Shown one piece after another: positions 1 through 10,326 of a DNA stretch of 64,000 nt. The stretch covers positions 107,153,141-107,217,140 of the forward strand of contig CM043942.1 in assembly GCA_014529385.2 (NCBI GenBank), written 5' to 3'. This DNA comes from Adiantum capillus-veneris (taxonomy: Eukaryota > Streptophyta > Polypodiopsida > Polypodiales > Pteridaceae). Made by a program: the position numbers and the translations under genes. The first letter of the stretch is position 1. Every line of letters begins with the position of its first letter. The notes under the pieces are model-generated. The model had not been told where the DNA came from and did not search any database. It saw only the letters and a list, made by a program, of their open reading frames with translations.

Positions 1-846
1 AGCAAGACCGTAGTACAAAAACTAAGATTAGGAGTTGTACAACAAAATGCACTGTTGTCCGAGGTGAAGAGACTCTTAGAAGCAAGATTCATATACCCAG
101 TAGAAGATTGAGAATGGGTCTCCCCAGTAATGGTGAGGCCAAAGAAGAATGGTAAATGGCGAGTGTTTGTGGATTACAAGCCACTAAATGCTGCAACAAA
201 GAGGGACCACTTCCCTCTCCCATTTCAAGATGAGATTCTAAATGAAGTAGCAGGCCATGAGTGATACACAGTGTGTGATGGCTACTCCGACTACTTTCAA
301 ATACTCATTGTAGAGGAGGACCAGAAAAAGACTACTTTCATCACACCATGGGGCTGTTTTGCATTTTGAGTCATGCCTTTTGGTCTCACCAACGCTCCAG
401 CCACCTTTCACCGATTCATGAACATGGTCTTCCAACCTTACTTTGGTAAGTCCATAAGGGTTTTCATAGATGACTTTTGTATTTATAGCTCCAAAAGTAT
501 GCATCTCGGCAAGATTGATGAAGGATTTACTCGTTTAGCTAAGCTGGGTGGACAACTAAACAAGGAAAAATGTCACATTGGGGAAAGCAAGGTTACACTA
601 TTGGGGCATGTAGTGTCCATTGATGGAATCGAGGTAGATCCTGAAAAGATAGAAACATTGCTAAAACTACCTTCCCCAACTTCCATCAAACAATTAATAT
701 CTTTCTTGCAAAAGCTAAGATATTTGAGTAGATTCATACACTTACTCTCCCAAGTGATATTTCCTCTACAACAGCTGACTCGTCAAGAGACGCTTGTTTG
801 GAGTGAAGAAAGTGATGGGCATTTTAGAGAGATAAAAAAATGTTAG
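1..846 (+). pseudogene. Ty3/gypsy pol, reverse transcriptase part
   Basis: This is reverse transcriptase of a Ty3/gypsy LTR retrotransposon, which copies element RNA into DNA in a cytoplasmic particle. The frame is open to the left window edge, so the element starts outside. Seen in order are the fingers region (PKKNGKWRVFVDYKPLN, near 130-190), the motif MPFGLTNAPATFHRFMN at 373-423, the catalytic box VFIDDFCIYS (FIDD in place of YxDD) near 460-490, and LLGHVVSIDGIEVDPEK near 600-650. The frame never shifts but carries in-frame stops at 109-111, 262-264, 367-369 and 844-846, all TGA or TAG at places where Trp or Arg codons would be expected. It is therefore non-functional. It continues in the same frame into RNase H and integrase. 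Confidence 0.95.
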
Positions 847-1857
847 GGTTACTCCCTGTAATCCTCCAACCTTGTTGGGGAAGAAACATTCTTTGTAAAC
901 CCTAGTGTGGGAGAAGAGGCCATTGGTGCTGCCCTCCTACAAAAAGATCCAAAAACATCCTTTATGAGGCCTGTGTATTTTGCTAGCCGCCTCATGGAAA
1001 ACAGTGAGAAGGCCTACACCCTCATGGAACAGCTAGTGTTAGCTCTCATGTTTGCGGTAACCAAATTTTGGCCATACTTGCTGCCGAAGAGGTTTGTAAT
1101 TATCACTGTGGAGGATATGTTTCCCTATGCACTACAACATATGGAAATCTCTGACAAAATAGCAAAGTGGGTGGTGCGACTTCAAGAGTTTGATGATACA
1201 ATACAGGTTGAAAGAACAACTCGAGCATGCTTAGTCGACATTTTAACAAACAAGTGCTATGAAAAAGTTTTCCATTTGAAGAGAAAGGAACTTCCACCAC
1301 GTCCAGCTCTAGAGGCTATGGTCAATGCTTATAGCCTCTACTTTGATGGAGCATACAAGAGAACCAAGGATAAGGCGGCTGCAGGCATCGTGGTCTTATC
1401 TCCATTCGGAGAGAGGATCCATGGTGAAGGGATCACTCTAGAAGATGTCCACTCCATAAGGCAAATGCAAGGTACATGGGCTTGCAAAAATGCCAGTCTC
1501 TCTACTAAAATGAGAGAAGCCAAAGCTCTTGTGAGGAGATTTAGGGAGGCACAAGTACATCATGTGCCAAGAGACCAGAACAAGGATGCAGACCACCTAG
1601 CATCATCGAAGTTAAATGAGTCAATAGTGGGAGTAGTGGCCATCAAACTTCCACTTCAGCAAGGCAAGGAGGACTTAGAAGATATTATGCACATTCTAGA
1701 GCAAGGAGAGGCTCCTAAACACTTGAATGCAGGGGAAAGGCAATGGTTAGCTAGGAAGGCTACCAGATATCGCATAGTAAATGATAACTTGGATTGTCTT
1801 GGTAAGGATGGTGTGCTTAGGAGAGTGCCTTTGAAGAGTGAAATTGAAGAGATTTGA
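847..1857 (+). pseudogene. Ty3/gypsy pol, RNase H part and linker
   Basis: This continues the reverse transcriptase frame after TAG 844-846 and TAA 859-861. It starts with the RT-adjacent RNase H: EEAIGAALLQKDP followed by PVYFASRLMENSEKAY, the usual gypsy block. A second RNase H-like segment follows from about 1330 (LYFDGAYKRTKDKAAAGIVV), as in plant gypsy elements with a dual RNase H (the archaeal-type aRNH of the Tat lineage). The stretch 1460-1500 seems to lack part of that second domain, an internal deletion without frame loss. TGA 1855-1857 ends the open stretch, but integrase follows in the same frame. The lineage assignment is inferred. Confidence 0.85.
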
Positions 1858-2898
1858 AAATCTTGTCACGATGATATGTGCGGAGGACACTTTACACACG
1901 ACATCACTAGTAGAAAGGTTATACAAGCTGGGTTTACTTGGCCAAGTCTTCATCGTGATGTCAAATACTGGTGTCAAACATGTGATGAATGTCAGAAAGC
2001 TGGACCACGATGGCTCATAGCTGAACCTTAGAACCCAATAAAGGTATATGGGCCCTTTGAGAAGTGGGGAATTGATTCCATAGGGCCTCTACCACACACT
2101 CAGTCAGGTAAAGAGTACATCATCATGGGAGTAGACTACATGACTAGATGGGCTGAGGCTATGCCGACCAATAGAATTACTACTAAGGATGTGAGTCAGT
2201 TCATCTTTGACCACATCTGTTGCCGGTTTGGCACCCCTCTTGAAATACTATCTGATAGCGGACCAGGGTTTAGAGCAGACTTGGTAGGAGAACTCATGCA
2301 GAAGTTAAATATTCAGCATCAACACTCTACTCCTTACTACCCTCAGTGCAATGGCTTGGTGGAAAAGGTAAATGGAATCATTTGCAAAATTCTCACCAAA
2401 CAGGTACATGCCAGGCGCCAAGATTGGAACAAACACCTGAATGGAGCTCTATGGGCCTATAGAACCTCCTTCAAAACCACACGAGGGTACACACCCTTTC
2501 ATCTGGTTTATGGAAAGGAGGCGCTTTTGCCCATTGAAGTGAAGTTAACAAGTCTTCGAATATTGGGTAGCCAGGTAGGCTCTCAAAAGGAGAAATTACA
2601 TCAAAGGATCATGGATCTAGAGAGGCTGCAATTGGATCGTGAAGAAGCCATCAACCACTATTCTCAAGAAGCAGAGAAGCGCAGAGAAAAGTTCAACAAA
2701 AAGCTAGCATCCAAAGACATCAAAAAGGGATCTCTGGTGCTTCGATATGACACTCGTAAGGATGGAAATTAGTTTCTTTTTCGATGGGAAGGCCCGTTCT
2801 TGGTCACCAAAAAGTTCAAAAATGGCTCTTACAGACTTCAAGACATTGATGGTAAAGTGCACAAGACCAGGACAAATGGATGGCGTCTAAAGCCTTAA
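1858..2898 (+). pseudogene. Ty3/gypsy pol, integrase part
   Basis: Integrase of the same polyprotein inserts element DNA into the genome. The HHCC zinc finger is readable near 1870-2000 (CGGHFTHDITSRK, then CQTCDECQKAG). The catalytic core is at 2125-2550: VDYMTRWAEAMP supplies the first Asp, LSDSGPGFRADL the second, and the YYPQCNGLVEKVNG block the Glu. The C-terminal part near 2780-2890 reads [12 protein letters not shown] and ends in TAA 2896-2898. In-frame TAG codons at 2029-2031 and 2770-2772 break it, the second probably from CAG by C-to-T change. The polypurine tract and 3' LTR follow directly. From 1991 on, this sequence recurs at 21561-22468. Confidence 0.95.
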
Positions 2899-2965
2899 CA
2901 CATCAAAATAAGGTCAGCCCAAGATCAAAGAAAGTAGGCTAGAGGCATAAATACCCCTAGCCTGG

Positions 2966-2975
2966 TTTGGGGGGG
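2966..2975 (+). other. Polypurine tract of gypsy-1
   Basis: A run of three T and seven G lies 68 bases after the pol stop. It is followed by CTA and then TGATCC, the likely LTR start. This is the primer site for plus-strand DNA synthesis. Confidence 0.7.
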
Positions 2976-2978
2976 CTA

Positions 2979-4285
2979 TGATCCGAGCCTATCACAAATT
3001 TTTGTTTACTATATTTTGTTGGTTTTCGTTGCTTCTAGAGGTTTACAATAAAAGAAATAGTGAGAACAACCTCTTGGAAAAATTCAAAAAATGATTTGAT
3101 GGGAATTTTTCCTTGACTAGTTCACCGGAGGTGAAAGGGAGAACCTAGTGGTAAAGGGAAGGGAAAATATGTAAATGTGAAAAGAAAAGATATGATGTGT
3201 TTGTGGAGCCATGCACCCATGATTCAAGGGTCATGAGTGGCTCATATCATCATGTCTTTGGAGCCATATGATGATTCAAACAGATGGGACCCAGGTGGAA
3301 GACTTGGTAAAGGAAGGAAACAAACACATGATTTTGCTGGATTTTTAAAAAATACTTCCACTCCGATCCAAGAAAAGTTGTCTTCATCAAAGTTGTAGGT
3401 GATAAGCTGGAGATTCTGACCATATTTTTTTTCATAATTTTTGCATCTACGGTCTAGGAGATATGGCCAAAATGGCAGACGCCAGTTTTTTCAACTATGG
3501 TGGAGACCACCCCCTCTACCTTTACACACACACCCTTCCTTTTCCACATTGAGTCCTTCTCTAAAAATAAGCCATTAGTCTTCTCACCCTCCCCTCCTTC
3601 CTCCTCTCTCTCAAGCTCAAAAAACCATCACAAATTCCTCTTCTAATCACCTCTCAAATCATGCTTAATCTTGTTGTAATTCATAAGTTCTCATTCAACC
3701 CCTTTCTATTATTACTAGATATGTATTGATATTATGTAGATTCTTTACATTTTAAAATAAGCAAGCTCTTGGACTCAAGCTATGGAGGAAGGAGTGAAGA
3801 CAACACAAGTGATGATGGAGCCAATTAGTTGCAAATTGGTCAACAAATCACTTGGAAGGAGCTTCTTCATTGGTTGAATGTCCCTAATCAAGCTTCATTT
3901 GTAAAAATTGCACTTGGATCTTAACCTCACTCCTAATCACTCTCTTTCCTATATAAAGAGCCCCCCCCCCCCCCCCCCCTTTGTAATTTCAAGTCTCCCT
4001 CAGCCCCATTGAGTCTTTGTATCACTCACCATGAGCCCATAAAGCTCATTCATTCACTCTATTCTTGCAAATTCTAGAGTGCAAATTGTTTTATGCTAGT
4101 AACCTCCCCTCCTCTTACTTATGTTAATTAAGAGAAATCTTTTATGTGTGTGTGAGAGTGCTTGATGTGATTTTGGCTAATTCTTGAGTTGTTGTTTAGT
4201 AATCTACATGCTATTTGTGTTGGGAGTGCTTGAAGTTATCCATTCCTTGTACACACACTAAGGTTAATGCGTCATTCATAGTGAT
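2979..4285 (+). repeat. 3' LTR of gypsy-1 (end approximate)
   Basis: The LTR starts with TG just after the polypurine tract. It is non-coding, with pyrimidine-rich stretches and a TATA box (3950-3958). The 5' LTR lies outside the window, so the right end cannot be fixed by comparison. It must lie before the CT repeat at 4288. The small reading frames in it are not genes. The copy in unit 2 is at 22549 to about 23852. Confidence 0.6.
3950..3979 (+). promoter_or_regulatory. LTR TATA box followed by poly-C tract
   Basis: TATATAAAG at 3950-3958 is followed at once by 19 C (3961-3979). The TATA box would place transcription start inside the LTR. The matching tract at 23531-23546 has 16 C, one of the few differences between the two units. 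Confidence 0.55.

Positions 4286-4287
<2 letters not shown>

Positions 4288-4343
<56 letters not shown>
4288..4343 (+). repeat. (CT)n microsatellite, about 56 bp
   Basis: Perfect CT repeat just upstream of the DUF7869-like frame. Translated in that frame it gives a Ser-Leu run, which is not part of the protein. The unit 2 copy (23855-23898) is 12 bp shorter. Confidence 0.95.
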
Positions 4344-4344
<1 letters not shown>

Positions 4345-6548
4345 GCCATTCCAAATTTCCTTCGTCAACATCATTTTATCGATACAAGGAGAAATTTGAA
4401 AATGGTGTGCGCCAATATGTACATGGGAACACATGTACATTGAGAAGGGGACTTCAACATACTAGTTTAGCAAGAGCACTACTAAATGAGTTTGTGAAAA
4501 ACAACTCTGAGAAGATGCCACATAGAAGTAGAACACTGCTAGATGGCTCAAGAGAGACTCAATTGGTGATTCCATCAACATACAAACAAGTGGATATTTT
4601 ATGTGAAATCAACACGACACTTGACCAAATGGGCTATGATAAGAATCTATCCCAATCTTCTTTTGGTAGAATTTGTAACAAAGAGTACCCACATGTCACT
4701 TTAACAAAGACAAGTGAGTTCTCTAAGTGCAATATTTGTAGCTCAATCAAGGCAAGGTTAGAAGCTAAACCTTCTCTTGAAGAGAGAGCTCTTCTCTTGA
4801 GGGAGAGAGAAGTTCACATGGCACAACAAAAGAGTTGCAGAAGCCTATATTATGCATGGCGCACGTATTCAGAAACTCAACCACAAAAATATGTATGCAT
4901 AATCCATGATAAGATGGATCAAAAGAAGACTGCCATTCCTAAATTACGCATTGTTCCGAAGGGTGTGGATTCAGGATATAATATGCAGGTGGTATTGATT
5001 GGCATGATCACTCATGGACATGGAGAAGGTCATTACGAACACTTTTTCTTGAATGGTTTGTGGCCAGCTGATCCAAATCTTACAATTGGCTCAATTGCTA
5101 ATTGTTTACATAACCTAGAGAGGATAGATAAGCATCCTCTTGGTGATCTAGTAACAAATGGACTTCCAAGGAGCAATATTTCACTACTACATGCTTTGAA
5201 CTCAAGGGATGCTTTGGACTACCATAACTTGAGTGATGGAAAAGAGCCCATTGTGCAGTCGTCAGAAATTGCAGAAGAGGAATTGGGGTCAGCATTTCGC
5301 AGGTTGCCTGAGAACGTGTTGCTACAATTGGATAATTGTGCAGGGGAAAACAAAAATCGATACTTATTTGCCTATTTGTCAATGATTTTTGCAAGGGGTG
5401 TTTTCAAAACCATCCAGCTGGGATTTTTAATGGTTGGGCATACACATGAGAACATAGACGCCATGTTTAGTAGGTTTTCAGAGAAGTTGAGAGTTACACA
5501 AACCTATACTTTTCCACATTTGATGGATACATTATGAAACAGCTCATCTTCATCTCTAGCTCCATTTTTTCTCACAAAGATCCCCGATTTCAAGCAATAT
5601 TGTGATGGCTATCTTTGTGATGGACAAGACATACTTGTTGGACATTCCAAACCGCTTCAGTTCAGGTTCTTTATGCAGGATGAGACACCAATGATGCAAT
5701 ATAAGGCACATGTAGGTGTATCAAGTTGGAGTGGAAGTATTTGCCTTTGGAAAACAGACACAGAAGACAAGCCAATGTTACCACATGGAGATCCACCTCT
5801 AGTACAAATGGCGGAGTATGTCAAGGCCCACGAAGAAGTCATTTTGGGGCTAAAGAACTATATAAAATTTTGGAAAAATTTAGGGAATGATTCAAGTATT
5901 CCGCGATATTATAGACCCGTGATAGATTATTGGAGTAAGGTAATTGAAGAGATTGGAAAAGAAATCATATCAGAGGGAGTCTTGTATGAAATGTTTTGGC
6001 CAAAAACTCAAGAATATTCTCACCTACAAAGCACTACAATGAATTTGCAACAAGGAGCAGAAAGATTCCTAGGCCTTGAAGAGTTGAACGATCATTTTTG
6101 TGGGCCTCAACGAGATAGGCCAAGGGAAGATTTTGACCCTATGTTTGATGTGCACCAAGGTGACTTTCTTATGCTTGTTCCGAGTGACACAGAAATCTAT
6201 CCAGTGTGGCTTGCAATGGCTTTATCTGACATTGATAATGAGCCTACATCACCAAACTATAGAAAACTCTTGATTCAATATTGGGCACCTTGCGCGAGAA
6301 AAAGTGGGATGACAGATACTCAAGCTTACAGTAATTGTTGGAAGGGTTATTGGGCTGTCAACTATAAGGACCCAGAAGTGTGGGAAACTGTAGATGCAAT
6401 TGTTTGGTCCTGGAGACGCAACAAAGAAGGACCAATTTCTAAAATCAAGATTCCAGAAAGGCATGCTCTAAAAGCCAAAGAAGGCCTCACTCGTGCACAT
6501 CAACCACACTTGGATCAAAGTTCAGATATGGTATCAAATGTGGAGTAG
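4345..6548 (+). pseudogene. DUF7869-like protein, probable DDE-type transposase relic
   Basis: A reading frame of about 730 codons in one phase, broken only by TGA at 5535-5537. The open frame runs further upstream (from 4215), but that part is LTR and CT repeat, so the true N-terminus is lost or in another exon. Conserved-looking blocks are CIIHDKMDQKKTAIPKL (near 4890-4940), LLQLDNCAGENKNRYLFAYL (near 5320-5380) and GHTHENIDAMFSRFSEKL (near 5440-5490). I recognise this pattern from plant proteins annotated with DUF7869. Asp, Asp-Asn and a final Glu/Asp spaced this way suggest an RNase H-fold DDE nuclease, which is inference. The C-terminal half (after 5673) has FYPVW-like text (EIYPVWLAMALSDI) and no motif known to me. 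The stop is shared by both units, so it predates the duplication. Confidence 0.7.
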
Positions 6549-6983
6549 AATTATGTGGAGCTTCTATTGTGACTATACTAGTCAATTTGTAAACAAAATC
6601 CTTTTTGTATCTTCCTTTGTTTTATGTAATTCGTAGTTATTATTCAAATCCATGTGTTGTACATCCTCTTGACTTTTGGTGTTTATCAACACCACAATCC
6701 TATGAGATTTTCACTTTATTTACTAACCACACACCTTTATTTACTAACCACTTTAAGTGAAAAATTCTCAAATTACATGAATTTTGTCAATTTGGAGATT
6801 CCCATAATGTGAGATTTTTACCAAAATACCTAATATGGTCTTTCTCTCCTTATGCCATGTGTATCACAAAAATGGTTGAAGTCATTGAAGTCATTATCAG
6901 TTCGTATGCACTTAACCATCATGTCTCACCAATGTTGTGCAAATGAAATCCATCTCTCTAAGGCATCACCTTTTATTTTTTTT
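6549..6983. other. AT-rich spacer with a small hairpin
   Basis: No gene is seen. An imperfect inverted repeat at 6704-6769 (GAGATTTTCACTT against AAGTGAAAAATTCTC) encloses two direct copies of TTTATTTACTAACCAC. It could be the end of the DUF7869-bearing element or a 3' processing region. No matching end was found upstream. Confidence 0.5.
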
Positions 6984-7788
6984 TAAAAGGATATGTCCAA
7001 ACCGTACAATTTGCATCATCTGCAAAAGTGGTAAAATATGCATCACCAAGTGGCAAGCACGCAGACTACCAACACAAAGATAAAAAAAATCTAGAGAAAA
7101 AATTAAGACGAGGGACAACAATTGTAGGGGTCCAACATGAGAAGAGAGGAGATGCGTGGGTAGCCAAAGTTTGAGGAGGATGAGGAGAGCTCCCCCTTTT
7201 GAAAACAGACCCTGGTCCGTGAGCAAGCAGAGGGTGAGGCGCCTTTGAGGAAGGGATTCCATCTTCTGAGCAAGAGCGATAGAGGTGGTCTTGTTGGACT
7301 GTAGATGTCTATGATGACAAGGCCTTGTGCATGAGGTGCTCTTATCCCAAGGTAGTCACCAAGGTTTACCAGATGGTTTTTATAAGGCAGAAAAGCTAGA
7401 TTTTACAGAGGGTCCCATATATAGGGGTAAAAAATTAGGTGCACGTAGGTGACACCTCCCTAGTACTAATATTGAATTCCTTCTGGCTCTTGTGCTAGTT
7501 TGATTTTCTCGCTTTGAAACCACATAGCTAACATAGTGTAGCTAAGGTTGAAGGGTGTCGATTCTTGTGTTTTGAAGGGAGAGGGTATCTCTATGTGGAG
7601 CTTTGAAAAAAATATGGTGGTAATTTAACGTGTTCTTCCATCCTCATCTTGGCCGGTAATTTAATGTGCTAGGCTTAATACAAGTCTAGAAGGTCGAAAG
7701 GGAAGTCGTTAATACCAAAAGCATTGTCCTGGTTGTTGCCAGGTCCAAGTCAACAAAACAGGCGAAGAAGTCGCGGATGGATAAAGGA

Positions 7789-7795
7789 TATAAAG
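7789..7795 (+). promoter_or_regulatory. Probable TATA box of dirigent gene
   Basis: TATAAAG lies 180 bases before the start codon. It is followed by a CT/CA-rich leader with a (CA)n run near 7880-7898. Spacing fits a plant promoter with a roughly 150-base 5' UTR. Both are missing from the truncated copy at 10941. Confidence 0.6.
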
Positions 7796-7974
7796 AGTGG
7801 CGAACAGCACCAACGACGTCAAATCTTCCCTTCTCTTCGATTCATCTTGTTCCCGCTCTCTCTCCACACACACGGCTCTCTCACACACACACACACACAG
7901 CGGCACATATTTCTACTCACTGCAGGCGAAGCTAACAATAGCAATATTAATAAGGCGCTCATCTGCGTGAGGAT

Positions 7975-8511
7975 ATGGCGTCATCGAAGGGGAGCGCTCT
8001 AATAAGCACAGCAGTCATGATAACGATGATGATGATGGTGCAAATGCCTGCAGCAGCTGGGGCGGCGAGAGTACCCGACTGGAGCATCATGCCAACGTCG
8101 CTGGAATACTACGTGCACGTGGGCTTCGGGCTGCCTGACCTAGGTACCCTCATTACTCCTATCGACTCCTCCGGCTCCACTGGTACCTTCGGCCAAACGC
8201 AACTCTTTGCCTTCAACGTCACCGAGAGCGCCGACCCCTCCTCCCTCCTGCTAGGCTCCATGCGCGGCTACGCTGTCCAGGCCAGCTCCACCGCCGACTT
8301 CCATGGCGTGGAAGTGGAGGTCCTTTCTTACGCTGACGGCTCCCTCAATGGTACCCTCAGCCTCCAAGGCCTTATCATTGCGGGCACTAACGAGATCGCC
8401 ATTGTCGGTGGCACCGGCGACTTTTGCGGCGCTCGCGGCTATGGCATCATCACCTTCCTCAACTCCACTGCTACCGTGGCCCTCTACCAGCACCAGCTCT
8501 TCTTCCTCTAG
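7975..8511 (+). CDS. Dirigent protein
   Basis: 178 residues, a normal length for dirigent proteins, in a single exon. Dirigents act in the apoplast and impose regio- and stereochemistry on coupling of phenoxy radicals (lignans, lignin-related products). The N-terminus (about residues 1-31, rich in Met/Ala, ending AAAGAA) looks like a secretion signal. The family blocks follow: EYYVHVGF, TFGQTQLFAFNVTES, LLGSMRGYAVQAS, VEVEVLSYADGSLNGTLSLQG and IAIVGGTGDFCGARGYGI. Three Asn-X-Ser/Thr sites (NVT, NGT, NST) fit secretion. The start is the first ATG after a TATA box and leader. Coding GC is much higher than in the AT-rich surroundings. It is the only apparently intact host gene here, with an identical protein at 27530-28066. 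Substrate and product cannot be told. Confidence 0.92.
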   Translation: MASSKGSALISTAVMITMMMMVQMPAAAGAARVPDWSIMPTSLEYYVHVGFGLPDLGTLITPIDSSGSTGTFGQTQLFAFNVTESADPSSLLLGSMRGYAVQASSTADFHGVEVEVLSYADGSLNGTLSLQGLIIAGTNEIAIVGGTGDFCGARGYGIITFLNSTATVALYQHQLFFL

Positions 8512-8533
8512 CTAGAAGCTTAATATTAATGGC

Positions 8534-8583
8534 TTTGACGTTACTCATATTAGCCCTCTTTGACGTTACTCATATTAGCCCTC
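8534..8583 (+). repeat. 25-bp direct repeat, two copies, 3' UTR
   Basis: Two perfect head-to-tail copies (8534-8558 and 8559-8583) containing GACGTTACTCATATTAG, just after the dirigent stop. They are also present in all other dirigent copies. Confidence 0.95.
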
Positions 8584-8975
8584 TTGGCCTCCCTCCTCTT
8601 CAATTCCCACAAGCTCTAGCTTATTTCAATATCATGATACCATTCATTCTTCTATAGCTTCCCAATGTATATTCTTGTGCTAAAAACAATATTTGCAAAC
8701 CACACAATTGTGAGCAACTTTATGTTTATATTTTTGTGGGCAACTTTATATTTATTTTTTTGCTGCAAGTCATGCTTCTTGTTGTAATGTCTAGAAATTT
8801 TAACCAAATGCAAGGTGGTTCATGCAAAGCTAGTATATTTCCTACTCCAAAACAAAATTAGTAGATGACACGTTAGCTCTAGGTGTGGTTGGCACACAAT
8901 TTACAAAGCCTACTCAAAGAAAAAACGTGCTATCAACAACAATTCCATCATATTCACGTTGCACGCACAATTTAT

Positions 8976-10326
8976 CTTTAACACTAGGTTGGTAATGGGA
9001 CACTTTTATGTCCTGGGACACTTTTATGTTCTGTTAAGTGACCATTTTCCTTGAATTATGTCAAGAGTTTCAAAATGGATTTTGAGGTGCTATCTGTCTA
9101 GAAAATTGTCTCATGAGCTGAAAAAAATTCGAATTTTTTTTGGAATATCAATTCCATCTTTAACCTTGTCCTTGCACAACATTTCACAACCTAAACTGTG
9201 TGAAAAAACGGGTCCTATTTTTTGCTTTTTTTAACTTTTTGCAACTATACCACTCTAGAATTCATGTTTGTGAGGTCTATAATGCTAGAGAACTATCTTT
9301 AGTAGTCCTCAACATGTCCCGATGCTTCTAGGGAGAAATAAATGTTAAAGTTGTAAGTTATGACCAAATTACAAAAATTGTCAAATCCTGTTTTTTAGCT
9401 AATTTTAGCTCCTCTATGATTTTTTTGGTGGCTTTCATGATATCCAAATGCATTTTTGATTTTCTATGTCGCATATTGTAACATAAAGCTAATATTCCTT
9501 GAGTTTTGGGGCACCTAATACCCTATTTTGCATAGTAGACAATGATGGTTGATTTTTTCAGTTACAGAAGAAAATGAAACATTCTAGTATATCAAGTATA
9601 GCTTTTTCAATATTGTTCGTTTCTTGTGACAACTATATGCATTTTGTAGGTAGTAACCATATCTAGTCATAAGGATCAAATTTGGCTAGATATTGAATAG
9701 TTTCTATGGGATTCTACAACTCATAATGTTGAGCCCAGTTTTTTCATGTTTGCTGTATTTAGCACTTCATCTTTGTCCCCAAGATTCCCCTTGGTAAGAG
9801 ATGTATTATTCTTTTGACATGCTCCATGGCTCCTTATGAACCTAAAGGACAATAGGGAACTAAGAAAACATGCATATATTATTTGTATTGAGCGTGGCTA
9901 TAGAAACTTTGATGATAGGTTTGCAGAATGGTAAAAACTCAACTTTTTTGTACCTATTTCTTTTGGCAAAACAAAAAATAGTGAGTGAGAAGCAATTATA
10001 TGTTCTGATCAACAACCCATTGAAGTTAACTAGGGAATTTATCTCAAGTCCTACAAAAATCCCTAATCTTATTTTTATGCAACAAAACGTAAGAAATGAC
10101 TGTTTTGATGAAAATGTACTGGTCCATCAACTTTGAAGGCTTGGTGTGACCAAAAGATGAGAAATTTTACAAGTTTCTTATTTTTTCCATGTAAAGTAGG
10201 CCTTGAACTATAACCTCATGAAAGGATTTTACAAAATGAGTGGATCTACTATGGTTTTGGAGGTTTTTTTCAAAACCCTAAAAGGACACTTTTATGTTCT
10301 GTTAGGTTACCAACCTAGTGTTAAAG
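8976..10326. mobile_element. Non-autonomous element with 20-bp inverted ends, 1.35 kb
   Basis: CTTTAACACTAGGTTGGTAA at 8976-8995 is matched perfectly in inverse at 10307-10326. Just inside both ends, a 20-base string around GACACTTTTATGTTCTGTTA occurs in direct orientation (near 9013 and 10284). The interior is AT-rich, with no reading frame resembling a transposase; the 88-codon frame at 9870-10136 has no recognisable motif. Flanks allow at most a TA target duplication. The right end overlaps the start of duplicated copy B by four bases. It is absent from unit 2. Confidence 0.6.

Larger units (their letters stand above)
6984..8970 (+). repeat. Local duplication, copy A (dirigent gene and flanks)
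   Basis: This segment matches 10323-11816, except that copy B lacks 7559 to about 8102. Identity is roughly 93% in the stretch upstream of the gene but almost complete from the deletion point to the right end. It recurs almost unchanged as 26539-28525 in unit 2. Confidence 0.9.

Noticed and set aside
4215-4344. ATG at 4215 as true start of the DUF7869-like protein
   Set aside because: The first 43 residues are translated LTR and CT microsatellite (Ser-Leu run whose length differs between units).
7709-7906. Minus-strand frame with CVCVCERAVCVE
   Set aside because: Antisense of the CA-rich 5' leader of the dirigent gene.
8251-8493. 80-codon minus-strand frame (also at 11097-11339 and 27806-28048) and the plus-strand shadow frames at 8303-8657
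   Set aside because: Shadow frames of the GC-rich dirigent gene; open because stop codons are rare in high-GC codons, with no known motif.
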